A DNA stretch of 64,000 nt from an uncultured Clostridia bacterium (GCA_944383885.1 CALWRF010000040.1:124001-188000), one strand, 5' to 3'; shown: positions 1 through 9,249, counted from the stretch's first letter. The notes: a model not told the origin generated them from the letters alone. A program made the numbers and translations.

Positions 1-915
1 CTCTCCGTTTTCCTGTTTATAAAACTCCGCGTTTTTATCATTTATAAGCACAATCCCGTCCTCAGTCATGGCTACACAGGAATAACTGCCGGAAGCAAGC
101 TCAATTTCAGGGCTTTCCCTGCCAAACCTGCTGTTAAAAAACAGTACTTTTTCGGAGTATATTCTTTCTGTTTCAGCTCCTTCATAGCTTTCGGATAAAC
201 TGCCCACAACAACAGCCAAACTGCCGTCATTTAAAAACGCCGCGCTAATAGGTCTTTTATAGTCCAGCTGTGAATAGCTTATTGTTGTATACCTTCGTAT
301 TGTTCCGCCTGAGTACCTGTAAATATTAATGCTGCTTTCAGTAAGTTCCGCCATATAACTTCCGCCTTCATACCTGTATAAAGACGAAAAACCATCTGAC
401 AGTACGCTCAGCCTTCTGTCCGCATAACTGCCGCTGTAAGGCAACTCGCTTTCAGTCTTTGAAATACCGGCTGAAGGCGTAAACACATTCCTAATGTTAA
501 GACCTGTTACTTTCTGCGGATTGGCGTACGGCGAATAGTAAAGCCCGGCAATATCGTTCCTTACAAAATAAAAATAAACAATTCCGGCTTTCTGCGAATT
601 AATATGATATAAATCAGCCGTATAGCATACCGCATTCCTTCCGGCATACCGCGCCATATCATAGCCGCTTTGAGCGCTTGCCTCATAAATATCGGCGTTT
701 TCCTCGGTGTTTTCAGGCACTTTAGACTCACTGTAAGCAAGGCTTGTACTTTCATAATGCCAATAAAAGCTGTTCAGTTTTTCTTCTATAATCTGGGCAT
801 AGTTTTCCTGCTGCTCTTTAGAGAGAGAAAAAACATATTCTTCCTGCTCTGCTTTGCCGCAGCCGCACAGCATAACCGATACGGCGCAGGCTGCGCAAAT
901 AATTTTTTTTATCAT
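1..915 (-). CDS. Putative lipoprotein, 3' part beyond window
   Basis: An open frame of 305 codons runs from an ATG at 915 to the left window edge without a stop, so the C-terminus is missing. The N-terminus is a lipoprotein signal peptide: positive residues (MIKK), a hydrophobic stretch, and a lipobox ending Leu-Cys-Gly-Cys, predicting cleavage before Cys19. Downstream is an acidic, Gln/Glu-rich stretch. The rest is rich in Tyr, Ser and Gly with alternating short beta-like segments, as in extracellular propeller-like proteins. I recognise no enzymatic motif. It probably sits on the outer face of the membrane. Function unknown; the lipoprotein call is solid, anything further is inference. Confidence 0.75.
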   Translation of the reverse strand, partial: MIKKIICAACAVSVMLCGCGKAEQEEYVFSLSKEQQENYAQIIEEKLNSFYWHYESTSLAYSESKVPENTEENADIYEASAQSGYDMARYAGRNAVCYTADLYHINSQKAGIVYFYFVRNDIAGLYYSPYANPQKVTGLNIRNVFTPSAGISKTESELPYSGSYADRRLSVLSDGFSSLYRYEGGSYMAELTESSINIYRYSGGTIRRYTTISYSQLDYKRPISAAFLNDGSLAVVVGSLSESYEGAETERIYSEKVLFFNSRFGRESPEIELASGSYSCVAMTEDGIVLINDKNAEFYKQENGE

Positions 916-1015
916 ACGCAAACCCCATATTTAAGCAAATTTATATAATTTCTATTTATTTAATAAATTTATTATATACCACCATATACCATTTTTCAAA
1001 TCAAATTGGGTTGAA

Positions 1016-1044
1016 ACAACACAAAACCTTTAGTTTTGAGTTGT
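1016..1044 (-). terminator. Weak hairpin after queF
   Basis: Two 12-base arms (1016-1027 and 1033-1044) pair with one mismatch around a 5-base loop. It lies just past the queF stop. On the minus strand the hairpin is followed by a broken U tract, so it is only a weak Rho-independent terminator candidate. Confidence 0.4.
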
Positions 1045-1070
1045 ATTTCACTATCTGCAAAATGTGGGTT

Positions 1071-1568
1071 TTATCTGTTATCTACCTTTTCCGGGTTCAT
1101 GTCATGCTTAGAAAGCCTCTCCCACGCCAAATCTTCCCATTTTGTGCCTTTCATGCCGTAATTGCAGTAGGGGTCTATGGATATGCCGCCTCTTGGCGTA
1201 AACTTGCCCCAAACTTCTATATATTTCGGGTCCATAAGCTTAATTAAATCTTTCATAATTATGTTAACGCAGTCTTCATGGAAATCCCCATGATTTCTGA
1301 AACTGAAAAGATACAGCTTTAGCGACTTGCTCTCAACCATTTTAACATTAGGCACATAAGAAATATATATTGTTGCAAAATCCGGCTGACCTGTAATAGG
1401 ACAAAGACTTGTAAATTCCGGACAGTTGAATTTAACAAAATAATCATTTTCCTGATGTTTATTTATAAATGTTTCAAGAACTTCTGGTGCGTAATCATCT
1501 TTATATACATTGTTTTTATTGCCTAAAAGTGTAATTCCTTCCGTTTCTTCTCTGCTTCTTCCAGCCAT
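1071..1568 (-). CDS. queF: NADPH-dependent preQ0 reductase QueF
   Basis: Reduces the nitrile of 7-cyano-7-deazaguanine (preQ0) to the amine preQ1, using two NADPH, in tRNA queuosine synthesis; cytosolic. The 165-residue length matches the single-domain (type I) QueF family. The active-site stretch [14 protein letters not shown] holds the nucleophilic Cys56 and Asp63. The family substrate-binding stretch [20 protein letters not shown] follows. A GGAGG ribosome site precedes the ATG at 1568. The other preQ0 genes (queD, queE, folE, queC) lie about 47 kb away in this window, so the full GTP-to-preQ1 route is encoded but split between two loci. No queuosine riboswitch is evident in front of this copy. 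Confidence 0.95.
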   Translation of the reverse strand: MAGRSREETEGITLLGNKNNVYKDDYAPEVLETFINKHQENDYFVKFNCPEFTSLCPITGQPDFATIYISYVPNVKMVESKSLKLYLFSFRNHGDFHEDCVNIIMKDLIKLMDPKYIEVWGKFTPRGGISIDPYCNYGMKGTKWEDLAWERLSKHDMNPEKVDNR

Positions 1569-1631
1569 GTAAAAAACCTCCAGTTATTTTTTCATTAGTA
1601 TAATATACATCTTATTAAAAAACAAGGCTCT

Positions 1632-2156
1632 CTACATTACACCTGCCAAAAAAGCGCTTGCCATAGCTCCGCACAGTATAGAAAAAATGCAGCACCTTAA
1701 AGTATAGAGCGTATTTTTTACATTAACGGAATTAAAATAAACGCTCATTGTGTAAAACACGGTTTCTGTGCAGGCAAGCATAATAGACGCTGTTCTGCCT
1801 ATGTAAGAGTCAGGACCAAAAGATGAAAATATTTCAGTTATAAGACCTGTTGCAGCTGAAGACGAGAACATTTTTACCACCAAAAGAGGCACAAGTTCTG
1901 CCGGAAAGCCGAAAACAGACGCAATAGGGCTTATTATTTCTTCTATAACAGATGAAAGGTCTGATTTAACAAAAACAGAAGAAGCGCACATTAAAGCCGT
2001 TAGCGCAGGCAGTATATTAAAAACCGTTATAAGCCCCTTTTTAGCCCCTTTTGTAAAAGAATCCATTAAAGATACTTTTTTTATAAGACCGTAAGCTATT
2101 ACAGATATTACAACAACAGGCATAAGACCTGATGAAATGGAGTCTATTATATTCAT
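1632..2156 (-). CDS. spmB: Spore maturation protein SpmB
   Basis: 174-residue polytopic membrane protein of the SpmB family (nucleoside-recognition/gate domain). In Bacillus and Clostridium SpmA and SpmB act together in spore core dehydration and heat resistance. The stretches FNILPALTALMCASSVF and PLLVVKMFSSSAATGL and a length near the usual 170-180 residues support the call. Its ATG overlaps the spmA stop by four bases (ATGA), which indicates translational coupling. It is the last gene of the pair. The molecular activity of the family is not settled. Confidence 0.92.
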   Translation of the reverse strand: MNIIDSISSGLMPVVVISVIAYGLIKKVSLMDSFTKGAKKGLITVFNILPALTALMCASSVFVKSDLSSVIEEIISPIASVFGFPAELVPLLVVKMFSSSAATGLITEIFSSFGPDSYIGRTASIMLACTETVFYTMSVYFNSVNVKNTLYTLRCCIFSILCGAMASAFLAGVM

Positions 2157-2734
2157 TTAAAATATCTCCTTTCACACATTTTTACAGCTGCCACAGCCGC
2201 AAAAGTCGATATTGAAGTGGCTATAATGCTTGGAAATACTATATCAAAAGGCGCCGCGCTTAAATATTTCTGCCGCATAATTATAATGTTTACAGGCAGC
2301 AGCTGAACCGAAGATACATTAACGGCTATAAGCATGCACATGGCGCGGCTTGCAGTATTTGTTACGTTATGTATCTTTTTAAGCTCACCCATTGCCATTA
2401 AACCAGCAGGTGTTGCAGCCCAGCCAAGACCCATAAAGTTAGCCGCCATATTAACGCATATATATTTAAAAGCTGCGCTTTCCGTCGGTACGTCAGGAAA
2501 TAAAAACCGCATTACAGGCTGTATCCTGCGTGAAAGATTATCTATAAGTCCGCTCTCTTGAGCAATATTCATAATACCGCTCCAAAATGACATAGTCCCA
2601 GCCATAAATATACACAGCTCCACAGCTGATGCGGCGCCATCTGTTATAGCCCCTGCTGCCTCCTGAGGTCCGTGTGTAATAAAACATGTAACTGTACCTG
2701 CTATTATGGCAAAACTCCATATAAAATCAAGCAT
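2153..2734 (-). CDS. spmA: Spore maturation protein SpmA
   Basis: 193-residue membrane protein, partner of SpmB in spore core dehydration. Family features are the hydrophobic N-terminus, the stretch ELCIFMAGTMSFWSGIMNIA, and NMAANFMGLGWAATPAGLMAM in the centre. The start at 2734 has only a weak Shine-Dalgarno sequence. An upstream minus-strand open frame stops four bases before it, so the start could be coupled to upstream translation. Together with cotJ, this places the organism among endospore formers. Confidence 0.92.
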   Translation of the reverse strand: MLDFIWSFAIIAGTVTCFITHGPQEAAGAITDGAASAVELCIFMAGTMSFWSGIMNIAQESGLIDNLSRRIQPVMRFLFPDVPTESAAFKYICVNMAANFMGLGWAATPAGLMAMGELKKIHNVTNTASRAMCMLIAVNVSSVQLLPVNIIIMRQKYLSAAPFDIVFPSIIATSISTFAAVAAVKMCERRYFK

Positions 2735-2738
2735 ATAA

Positions 2739-3062
2739 TCACTGCCCAGTTTGTATTGTATAAATTAAATATACTTTCCCTTCTGCCCGTCCTATTACTT
2801 TTTTACTATCAGTGCAGAATGGAAAGTTATTTTTTATAAATAAAAAAATACAGCAGTATAAAAAACGATATATATTCAATATATTTAAGTACAATGCATG
2901 GTTATTTAAAAAAGCAGCCCCTACAGTTTTAAACTCTTTTGTATTCCTTTCAGGCACGGCTGTGCCACAGCGGCAGCTGCCATTGCAGTTTTTATGTTTC
3001 GGCATGGCAATAAGCACCGTATTTTGCCGGCTTATATGTATATTCATGGCTACAGGCGGCAA
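2739..3062 (-). CDS. Doubtful ORF just upstream of spmA
   Basis: An open frame of up to 107 residues ends with a TGA four bases before the spmA ATG, a spacing typical of coupled genes. Its first half has a small Cys cluster (HKNCNGSCRCG) and its middle a hydrophobic stretch. Against it: no clear ribosome binding site, no recognised family, and an 89-residue frame on the other strand that is equally open. It may be a lineage-specific small gene or only the leader region of spmAB. The start could also be the Met at about residue 20. Confidence 0.22.
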   Translation of the reverse strand: MPPVAMNIHISRQNTVLIAMPKHKNCNGSCRCGTAVPERNTKEFKTVGAAFLNNHALYLNILNIYRFLYCCIFLFIKNNFPFCTDSKKVIGRAEGKVYLIYTIQTGQ

Positions 3063-3084
3063 ACATGAATACGGCGGATAATAA

Positions 3085-3134
3085 TTAAAAATAAAATAAG
3101 CGGATTAAGGCTTAAAATAAGCTTTAATCCGCTT
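3085..3134 (-). terminator. Rho-independent terminator of the aldolase gene
   Basis: A 15-base-pair stem (3099-3113 with 3119-3133, one G-U/mismatch) and a 5-base loop are followed on the minus strand by an A/U-rich tract. It lies 26 bases past the stop of the transaldolase-family gene. Confidence 0.75.
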
Positions 3135-3159
3135 TGCGCTATTTGAATTAATTATAATG

Positions 3160-3873
3160 TTATAAAATAGTAAATCCAAGGCTCTTTATATCATTTGCAA
3201 AAGCCACTACACCGTTATGCGTAAGCTCTGTTAAATCAGTTTTATATCCGCTGAATTTAGCTATAACACTGTCCGGAACGGTTATAATATCGCACCCGCA
3301 TTCCTGAGCTTCTATAATATTGTAAAACTCACGGCAGCTTGCCCACAGAATTTTAATGTCTTTGTTCTTTTTGGCGTAACGGCATGCCTCTTTAACCATA
3401 GGCTTAGGGTCTACGCCCACATCGGCAACACGTCCGGCAAAAATCGAAATTATACACTTAACCCCCGGGCAAATGGCGTCTGTTACCTCTTTAGCCTGTA
3501 TATCCGTCATAATAACCGTAGCGTTCACCTGTATTTTTTTAGCTGTAAGGCGTTTAATAAGTTCTGTTGTTTTTTCATACTTTGTGTTCATAAACGGAAT
3601 TTTAACATACACATTTTTGCCTAAAGCACTTATTGCCTCAGCCTCTTTTTCCATTGTGGGAATATCATCAGCAAAAACCTCAAAAGATACAGGCATATCA
3701 GGTATAGCCTTAACTACTTCCTTTGCAAAAGCCATATAATCAGTAACACCGGCTTTTTTCATAAGCGACGGATTAGTTGTAAAACCTGTTACTATACCGC
3801 CTTTATAATAATTAACCATTTTTTCTATATCTGCCCCGTCGGCATAAACCGCAATTTTTATATCGTTATCCAA
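3160..3873 (-). CDS. Transaldolase / fructose-6-phosphate aldolase family protein
   Basis: 237-residue class I aldolase barrel of the transaldolase/FSA family. Members cleave or transfer a dihydroxyacetone unit of sugar phosphates in the cytosol. The Schiff-base lysine is Lys91 in NVYVKIPF. GFTTNPSLMKKAG near residue 30 and the later stretch ILWASCREFYNIIEAQECGCDIITVP are family signatures. Short members act either as transaldolase or as fructose-6-phosphate aldolase; sequence alone does not decide. The start is a TTG at 3873, eight bases after a GGGGTG ribosome site. It stands alone with its own terminator. Confidence 0.88.
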   Translation of the reverse strand: MDNDIKIAVYADGADIEKMVNYYKGGIVTGFTTNPSLMKKAGVTDYMAFAKEVVKAIPDMPVSFEVFADDIPTMEKEAEAISALGKNVYVKIPFMNTKYEKTTELIKRLTAKKIQVNATVIMTDIQAKEVTDAICPGVKCIISIFAGRVADVGVDPKPMVKEACRYAKKNKDIKILWASCREFYNIIEAQECGCDIITVPDSVIAKFSGYKTDLTELTHNGVVAFANDIKSLGFTIL

Positions 3874-3975
3874 GCCTTATCACCCCATGAAATATTTTTT
3901 ATATTGAATTTTACCACCTTAAATTAAATTTGTCATTAAATACTCTTAAAAACAATATAAAATTATTTTGGAAAA

Positions 3976-4008
3976 GAACAAACCGGCTCATAAAGAGCCG
4001 GCTCGTTC
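3976..4008 (-). terminator. Terminator downstream of nfo
   Basis: A strong GC-rich hairpin (ACCGGCTC paired with GAGCCGGC, extended by GAAC/GTTC) lies about 125 bases past the nfo stop, with TTTT following on the minus strand. I see no gene in the rest of 3874-4133. Confidence 0.6.
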
Positions 4009-4133
4009 TAAGAAAGGTAAGTTATAAGTTATGAAATTTTTTAAGGAGTAGATTTTATGTTCCTTTGAACAATTATTATTATGCCCTTAATTTGTGTCTT
4101 TCATATAAAGAAAATGTGAACATTATGTAAATC

Positions 4134-4970
4134 TTATAATAATTCAAAAGAACGCAAAAGCTTAATTTCTTCTCCATAGCCCTGAAGCTCGTTAGGCGTT
4201 TCAAGGCACATAGGAAGCGTATTGAGCCGGCTGTCCTTTACTATATTTTTAAATGCTTCAATACCTATATTGCCTTGACCTATTTTCTGGTGCCTGTCTT
4301 TATGGCTGCCCAAAGCATTCATGCTGTCGTTAATATGCAGCGCCTTTAAACAATTAAGACCTATAACTGAGTCGAACTCATTTAAAACGCCGTCTAAATT
4401 ATTAACTATGTCATATCCGCCGTCAAAAACATGGCAGGTATCCATACATACGCCTATTTTAATATTTTTATCAACCAAATCAATTATTTTTTTCAGCTCC
4501 TCAAAGCTTCTGCCAACTTCCGTTCCCTTGCCTGCCATTGTTTCCAAAAGTATGGTTGATTTATGCTCAGGTTTTACTGAACGGTTTATTACATCAGCTA
4601 TAAGCTTTATTCCTTCCTCGCTTCCCTGCCCCACATGGCTTCCCGGATGGAAATTATAATACGCCCTTCCATTTAGGCAATCCAGCCTGTCCATATCGTC
4701 TTTCATTGTGTTAAAGGCAAATTCCCTTACTGAAGGGTCTTTTGAGCAAGGATTAAGAGTATATGGAGCATGGGCTATAATTTTTCCAAAACAGTGCTTA
4801 TCGCACAATCCCAAAAATATTTCAACATCGCCCATGTCAATATCCTTAGCTTTTCCGCCCCTTGGATTTCTTGTAAAAAACTGCAGTGTATTGGCATTTA
4901 TTGAAAGCGCCTCTTTCGCCATGTTTTCAAATCCTTTTGACACCGAAAGGTGGCATCCCAAATACAACAT
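4134..4970 (-). CDS. nfo: Endonuclease IV (AP endonuclease Nfo)
   Basis: 278 residues, the usual size for bacterial endonuclease IV. This zinc-dependent TIM-barrel enzyme cuts DNA 5' of abasic sites in base excision repair. Signatures are LGCHLSVSKGF at the N-terminus, NFHPGSHVGQG, CMDTCHVFDGGYD, and LHINDSMNALGSHKDRHQ with its metal-binding His and Asp residues; HVCLETP-like PMCLETP lies near the end. The ATG at 4970 has an AGGAGG seven bases upstream that overlaps the end of the symporter gene (gap 12 bases), so the two are probably co-transcribed. Confidence 0.96.
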   Translation of the reverse strand: MLYLGCHLSVSKGFENMAKEALSINANTLQFFTRNPRGGKAKDIDMGDVEIFLGLCDKHCFGKIIAHAPYTLNPCSKDPSVREFAFNTMKDDMDRLDCLNGRAYYNFHPGSHVGQGSEEGIKLIADVINRSVKPEHKSTILLETMAGKGTEVGRSFEELKKIIDLVDKNIKIGVCMDTCHVFDGGYDIVNNLDGVLNEFDSVIGLNCLKALHINDSMNALGSHKDRHQKIGQGNIGIEAFKNIVKDSRLNTLPMCLETPNELQGYGEEIKLLRSFELL

Positions 4971-4982
4971 ATATATCCTCCT

Positions 4983-6365
4983 TTAACTTACGGAAACGCC
5001 GAAAAACATTCCGCATACAAATATAACAAAAACACAAACCGGCGCTATATATCTTATAGTAAAAAGCCAGTAATTTTTAAATCTGAAACCGTTTTTTGCC
5101 CCTGTTTCAATCTCACTTAATGCATTCTCCTTTTTCCATACAAAACCGGCGAAAATACAGCTTAAAAATGCGCCTGCCGGTATTGTAAGCCTGTCTGTAA
5201 AAAGCTCTATAAACTCTCCAAAACTTACAAGCCTTAACCCGTCGCTTACATCAAACCAAAACGCTTTTAAAGGCACATAAAGCTGTGATAGTGTGTAAAA
5301 GGCGCCTACTATAAGCATTATAACAGAAAGAGCGGCTGTTGTCCTTTTTCTTTCAAATTTAAACTCATTTTCAGCAAAAACAAGCACTGTTTCAAATATT
5401 GAAATTTCAGATGTGACTGCGGCAAAAAACAAAAGCAGATAAAAAAGCGCGCCAAATAAAGAGCCGAAAGGCATGCTTTCAAAAACACCGGCAAGTGAAA
5501 CAAAAACAAAGCTGCCGCCGCTTCCTGCCGGGGTATTTGCGGCAAACACTGCTGGAATTATAATAAAAGCTGCCGCTACAGCAACAAATGTATCAAAAAG
5601 GCAGATAAAAACTGTATCTTTTGGTATATTACAGTCTTTTTTCAAATAAGCCCCATAAGTTATCATTACCCCAAGACCTACCGAAAGGGAATAAAAAGCC
5701 TGTCCCAAAGCTGACAAAAGACTGGAAAAACTGAATTTTGCCATATCGACTGAAAGCATATATTTTACCCCGTCTAATGCTCCAGGAAGTGTTACAGAAC
5801 GCGCAAGAAGCACCATAAGCAGTATTATAAAAACAGGCATTACATAAAAACTGAATTTTTCAATTCCTCCGGAAATACCTTTTAATATTACAAATATGCA
5901 TACCCCTAAAAACAGCACAGGATAAAAAACAGCACTTAAAAACGGAAAACCGTTTGAGCCAAGCATATTGTTAAAAAACATATCGGGAGATGAAAACAAT
6001 TTTGCGCTTTCAAACAAATACGCAGCAAAGTACCGCATTACCCAGCCTCCAAGCTGTATATAGTAGCACGACACTAAAAACCCCGTTGCAACACCGAAAT
6101 ACCCTGCGACAGACCACTTTTTATTAATGCTTTTATAGGCTGCTACGGCGTTTTTGCCTGTATGCCTGCCAAGGGCGGTCTCCATTATCATAAGAGGCGC
6201 GCCTAAAAATATAACTATTAAAATATATATAATTAAATAAATACCGCCGCCGCCTTCGTATGCCTTTGCCGGAAATTTCCAAATATTGCCTAAACCGGCT
6301 GCCGAGCCTGCCGATGCCAGTATAAAACCTAAGCTTGATGACCACTGCTGTTTTTTATCCTCCAT
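4983..6365 (-). CDS. Sodium-dependent transporter, NSS (SNF) family
   Basis: 460-residue polytopic protein of the neurotransmitter:sodium symporter family, which couples amino acid or related uptake to Na+ entry. The N-terminal SSLGFILASAGSAAGLGNIW with the following KFP is the hallmark of TM1, with its unwound Na+/substrate site. GGGGIYLIIYILIVIFLGAPLMIMETALGR covers TM2. The length fits the bacterial subgroup with 11 rather than 12 helices. Substrate not deducible. Its 5' flank carries four 11-base phased repeats (6399-6442). It probably leads a two-gene unit with nfo. Confidence 0.92.
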   Translation of the reverse strand: MEDKKQQWSSSLGFILASAGSAAGLGNIWKFPAKAYEGGGGIYLIIYILIVIFLGAPLMIMETALGRHTGKNAVAAYKSINKKWSVAGYFGVATGFLVSCYYIQLGGWVMRYFAAYLFESAKLFSSPDMFFNNMLGSNGFPFLSAVFYPVLFLGVCIFVILKGISGGIEKFSFYVMPVFIILLMVLLARSVTLPGALDGVKYMLSVDMAKFSFSSLLSALGQAFYSLSVGLGVMITYGAYLKKDCNIPKDTVFICLFDTFVAVAAAFIIIPAVFAANTPAGSGGSFVFVSLAGVFESMPFGSLFGALFYLLLFFAAVTSEISIFETVLVFAENEFKFERKRTTAALSVIMLIVGAFYTLSQLYVPLKAFWFDVSDGLRLVSFGEFIELFTDRLTIPAGAFLSCIFAGFVWKKENALSEIETGAKNGFRFKNYWLFTIRYIAPVCVFVIFVCGMFFGVSVS

Positions 6366-6398
6366 TTTTAATGCTCCTTCTGATATAGTTTAAAATAT

Positions 6399-6442
6399 AA
6401 GTTAGCAAAAAGTTAGAATAAAGTTAGAATAAAGTTGAAAAA
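6399..6442. repeat. Phased 11-base repeat, AAGTTAG units
   Basis: AAGTTAG or its variant begins at 6399, 6410, 6421 and 6432: four units with an exact 11-base period, one helical turn. They lie between the divergent symporter and MBL-fold genes. On the minus strand each unit reads CTAACTT, like the phased units near 37.0, 47.1 and 49.4 kb. Confidence 0.7.
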
Positions 6443-6529
6443 AACATAAACAATAAAAAACTGTTTCTCATTCACTTAAAAATGTGATAGAATAGTTAAG
6501 ATAATCTTCATTTTTGAAAGGACATGCTT

Positions 6530-7516
6530 ATGTACGAGAAAGTATATTCAAATCCCGATATTTATAATATTTATGTTCCGCTGCCAAATAACCCGCTTAG
6601 AAATCTTAACTGTTATGTGGTTAAAACTCCGGAAAAAAATCTGATTATAGATACCGGTTTTAATTTAAAAGAATGCTATGACGCTTTAAGCGCCGGTCTT
6701 AAGGAACTGGATATTGATATTTCAAAAAGCGAACTGTTCCTTACCCACATGCATTCTGACCACACTGGTCTTGCGCCTTTTATAATGAACAATGACTCAG
6801 TTATTTATATAAGCAAAATAGACTATGAGCTTTTAAACAGCGATTCGCCTGAACTTTCATGGAACGCCCTTTACCGCAAGTTTATGTCGGAAGGTTTTCC
6901 AAAAGAGGCAATCCAAAACCTTCATAAGTCAAACCCGGCAGAAGCCTACGCTCCAGAAAAAGGCTTTAAAGCCGTTACTGTTAACGACGGGGATAAAATA
7001 AATATAGGCGGCTACGAATTTACATGTGTATTTACGCCCGGACATACTCCGGGGCACATGTGCCTTTATTTAGAAAGCGAAAAGCTTATGTTTTTAGGCG
7101 ATCATGTGCTTTTTGACATAACACCAAACATTACTTTTTGGTCAAGTGTGCGTGACTCGCTTAAAGACTACATACAGAGCCTTAATAAAATCAAAGCTTA
7201 TGATGTAAAAACAGCTCTTCCGGCGCACCGCACAAGCAGTAAAGACTTTTATGTGCGTATTGACGAAATAATACAGCACCACAGCCAAAGGCTTGAAGAA
7301 TGTTTAAACATAGTTAAAAACAGCCCCGGCATGAACGCCTACGATATAGCCGGTTTTATGAAATGGTCTATGCGCGGCAAAAACTGGCAGGAGTTCCCTA
7401 TGCACCAGAAATGGTTTGCCGTTGGCGAGTGCATAGCGCATTTAGACTATTTAAGATACGCCAATAAAATTTTCAGGCGTTTTGAAAACGGCGTATACTG
7501 CTATTATGCCTTTTAA
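6530..7516 (+). CDS. MBL-fold metallo-hydrolase
   Basis: Metallo-beta-lactamase-fold hydrolase with the two-metal signature THMHSDHTG (His73, His75, Asp77, His78 counted from this start). It is followed by TPGHTPGHM, MFLGDHVLFD and a late LPAHRT, which complete the set of metal ligands. A C-terminal helical region of about 90 residues resembles the winged-helix tail of the lactamase-like B family (LACTB2-like). Substrate unknown; thioester, phosphodiester or RNA hydrolysis are all possible in this fold. An ATG at 6524 is one base from the AGGA site, so the second ATG (6530) with normal spacing is preferred; 328 residues. Monocistronic. Confidence 0.88.
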   Translation: MYEKVYSNPDIYNIYVPLPNNPLRNLNCYVVKTPEKNLIIDTGFNLKECYDALSAGLKELDIDISKSELFLTHMHSDHTGLAPFIMNNDSVIYISKIDYELLNSDSPELSWNALYRKFMSEGFPKEAIQNLHKSNPAEAYAPEKGFKAVTVNDGDKINIGGYEFTCVFTPGHTPGHMCLYLESEKLMFLGDHVLFDITPNITFWSSVRDSLKDYIQSLNKIKAYDVKTALPAHRTSSKDFYVRIDEIIQHHSQRLEECLNIVKNSPGMNAYDIAGFMKWSMRGKNWQEFPMHQKWFAVGECIAHLDYLRYANKIFRRFENGVYCYYAF

Positions 7517-7543
7517 AACAGAAAATATTATTCTAAAAACAAA

Positions 7544-7586
7544 AAAGCACAGTACTATTTGATTTTTACAAATAATACTGTGCTTT
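7544..7586. terminator. Bidirectional terminator
   Basis: A long stem pairs 7544-7560 with 7570-7586. It has T runs on both sides and lies between the converging MBL-fold and CNNM genes, so it can serve both. Confidence 0.8.
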
Positions 7587-7616
7587 AATTATTAATTGTT
7601 TAGTAATTTTTTATAT

Positions 7617-8876
7617 TTAATTAGCCTCTTCATCAGGCTTATAGTTTTCGTCTACTTTAACGTCAGCCTCATAAATACGCCTTGAATTTGCTTTTGTAAC
7701 TGTTACTGAAAGCTGTTTATACATAAAGCTGTCCCCTACTTTAGGGAAACGGTTCATTTCCTCTGTTATCCAGCCGCCTACAGTACTGCTTTCAAACTCA
7801 TTTTTCATATCAAACAAATCAAAAAAGTCATCAAGGTCGGCACTTCCCAAAACATGATACTCATTTTCATTTATTTTTATAAAGTCCTCAACAATTTCAT
7901 CATGCTCGTCCCAGATTTCGCCTACTAATTCTTCCAGTATGTCCTCAAGAGTAACTATACCTACTGTGCCGCCGTACTCATCGGTAATTACCGCTAAATG
8001 TGTTTTATTTGTCTGTAATTTCTGAAGAAGCTCGGAAATTTTCATATTAGGTATAACGTAAAGAGGCTTGCTCATTATATCTTTTATATTGCCTTTAAAT
8101 TTGTTGGAGTTATAAAAGTCTTTCTGATTAATAACGCCTATTATATTATCTATAGTATCCTTATAAACAGGAAGCCTTGTAAAATTGCTCTCACAGAATA
8201 CGCGGTCAATTTCTTCCCTGCTGTCATTCTCATCAATAGCAACCACATCAACCCTTGGCGTATGAACATCGGAAACCTGAATATCATTAAACTCAATGGC
8301 ATTTCTTATCAGTTCTCCTTCTTCATCATTTATACCGCCGTCATCCTGCGCCTCTTCAACCATTGTAAGAAGCTCCTCTTCTGTAAGACCCCTGCTTTCG
8401 TCGCTGACAAATACTTTGGAAATAAGTTTTTTCCATGCCGAAAAAGCATAGTTAATAGGCGAGAGTATTATACAAAATACCTTTACCAAAGGCACAACAG
8501 CCATTGCATACTTTTCCGGAAAGTCCTTTGCTATGCTCTTTGGAGTAATTTCGCCGAATATAAGCACAACTATAGTAGTTACTACAGTAGAAATCGTAGC
8601 GCCGTTTTTCGGGAAATAGGTTAAGAACAATACCGTAGCCACAGAAGAAGCTGAGATATTTACAATATTGTTTCCTATAAGTATGGTTGAAATAAGCTTG
8701 TCGTATTTCTCGTTTAGCTCAAGAACAGCAGCGGCTCTTTTGTTGCCGTTATTAGCCATGCTTTTCATACGTATTTTATTAATAGATGAAAAGGCTGTTT
8801 CAGTAGCCGAGAAAAACGCAGAAAACATTATAAGAATAACAATAAAAATAATTTGACCTAAATTGTCTCCGTCCAT
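7617..8876 (-). CDS. CNNM/CorC (HlyC) family membrane protein with CBS domains
   Basis: Three-part protein: an N-terminal DUF21/CNNM membrane domain of about 190 residues (starting FSAFFSATETAFSSINKIRMK), a pair of CBS domains (about 205-320, including the stretches HTPRVDVVAIDENDS and VITDEYGGTVGIVTLEDILEELVGEI), and a C-terminal CorC_HlyC domain. Family members are linked to Mg2+ export and metal homeostasis rather than haemolysis. The frame opens further upstream to 9071, but the ATG at 8876 gives the family N-terminus directly before the first helix, and a good promoter lies at 9018-9046, ruling out the long form. 419 residues. Confidence 0.92.
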   Translation of the reverse strand: MDGDNLGQIIFIVILIMFSAFFSATETAFSSINKIRMKSMANNGNKRAAAVLELNEKYDKLISTILIGNNIVNISASSVATVLFLTYFPKNGATISTVVTTIVVLIFGEITPKSIAKDFPEKYAMAVVPLVKVFCIILSPINYAFSAWKKLISKVFVSDESRGLTEEELLTMVEEAQDDGGINDEEGELIRNAIEFNDIQVSDVHTPRVDVVAIDENDSREEIDRVFCESNFTRLPVYKDTIDNIIGVINQKDFYNSNKFKGNIKDIMSKPLYVIPNMKISELLQKLQTNKTHLAVITDEYGGTVGIVTLEDILEELVGEIWDEHDEIVEDFIKINENEYHVLGSADLDDFFDLFDMKNEFESSTVGGWITEEMNRFPKVGDSFMYKQLSVTVTKANSRRIYEADVKVDENYKPDEEAN

Positions 8877-9017
8877 TTGGACATAATTCCCCCTAAACAA
8901 AAAAATATAAAATAACTTAATACAACAACGCCGAAAAATATTATCCGGCAATAACAGCATTGCGCAGCAGACAGATGATTCCACGTTAAAATCTGCCACA
9001 GTACCATTATGTTTTAA

Positions 9018-9046
9018 ATAATAACAAACATATACAGATATGTCAA
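9018..9046 (-). promoter_or_regulatory. Sigma-A-type promoter for the CNNM gene
   Basis: On the minus strand TTGACA (9041-9046), a 17-base spacer and TATTAT (9018-9023) form a near-consensus promoter about 140 bases before the CNNM start. The divergent region 8877-9295 holds this and the coaX promoter, and I see no other gene in it. Confidence 0.75.
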
Positions 9047-9220
9047 CACGGCTTTTAATGCCAAAAAACACGCAAAAGAGCTAAAAACCTTAAAACAGGC
9101 GTATTTGAGAGTTTAATGCCAAACTGCTAAATATAAATATTTATAATTCCGTAATGTTATAATCAAAATTTAATTTTGCCCAATAATTATATAAGTATTC
9201 GATAAAATGCCTATATAATG

Positions 9221-9249
9221 TTGAAAAAATTTATACTAATTGCTATAAT
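9221..9249 (+). promoter_or_regulatory. Sigma-A-type promoter for the tandem coaX genes
   Basis: TTGAAA (9221-9226), a 17-base spacer and TATAAT (9244-9249) lie 46 bases before the ATG at 9296. This also argues against the longer open frame that starts at 9218. Confidence 0.8.

Noticed and set aside
2812..3081. 89-residue plus-strand frame between spmA and the aldolase gene
   Set aside because: No ribosome site or family, and it overlaps the terminator side of the aldolase gene; mirrors the opposite frame.
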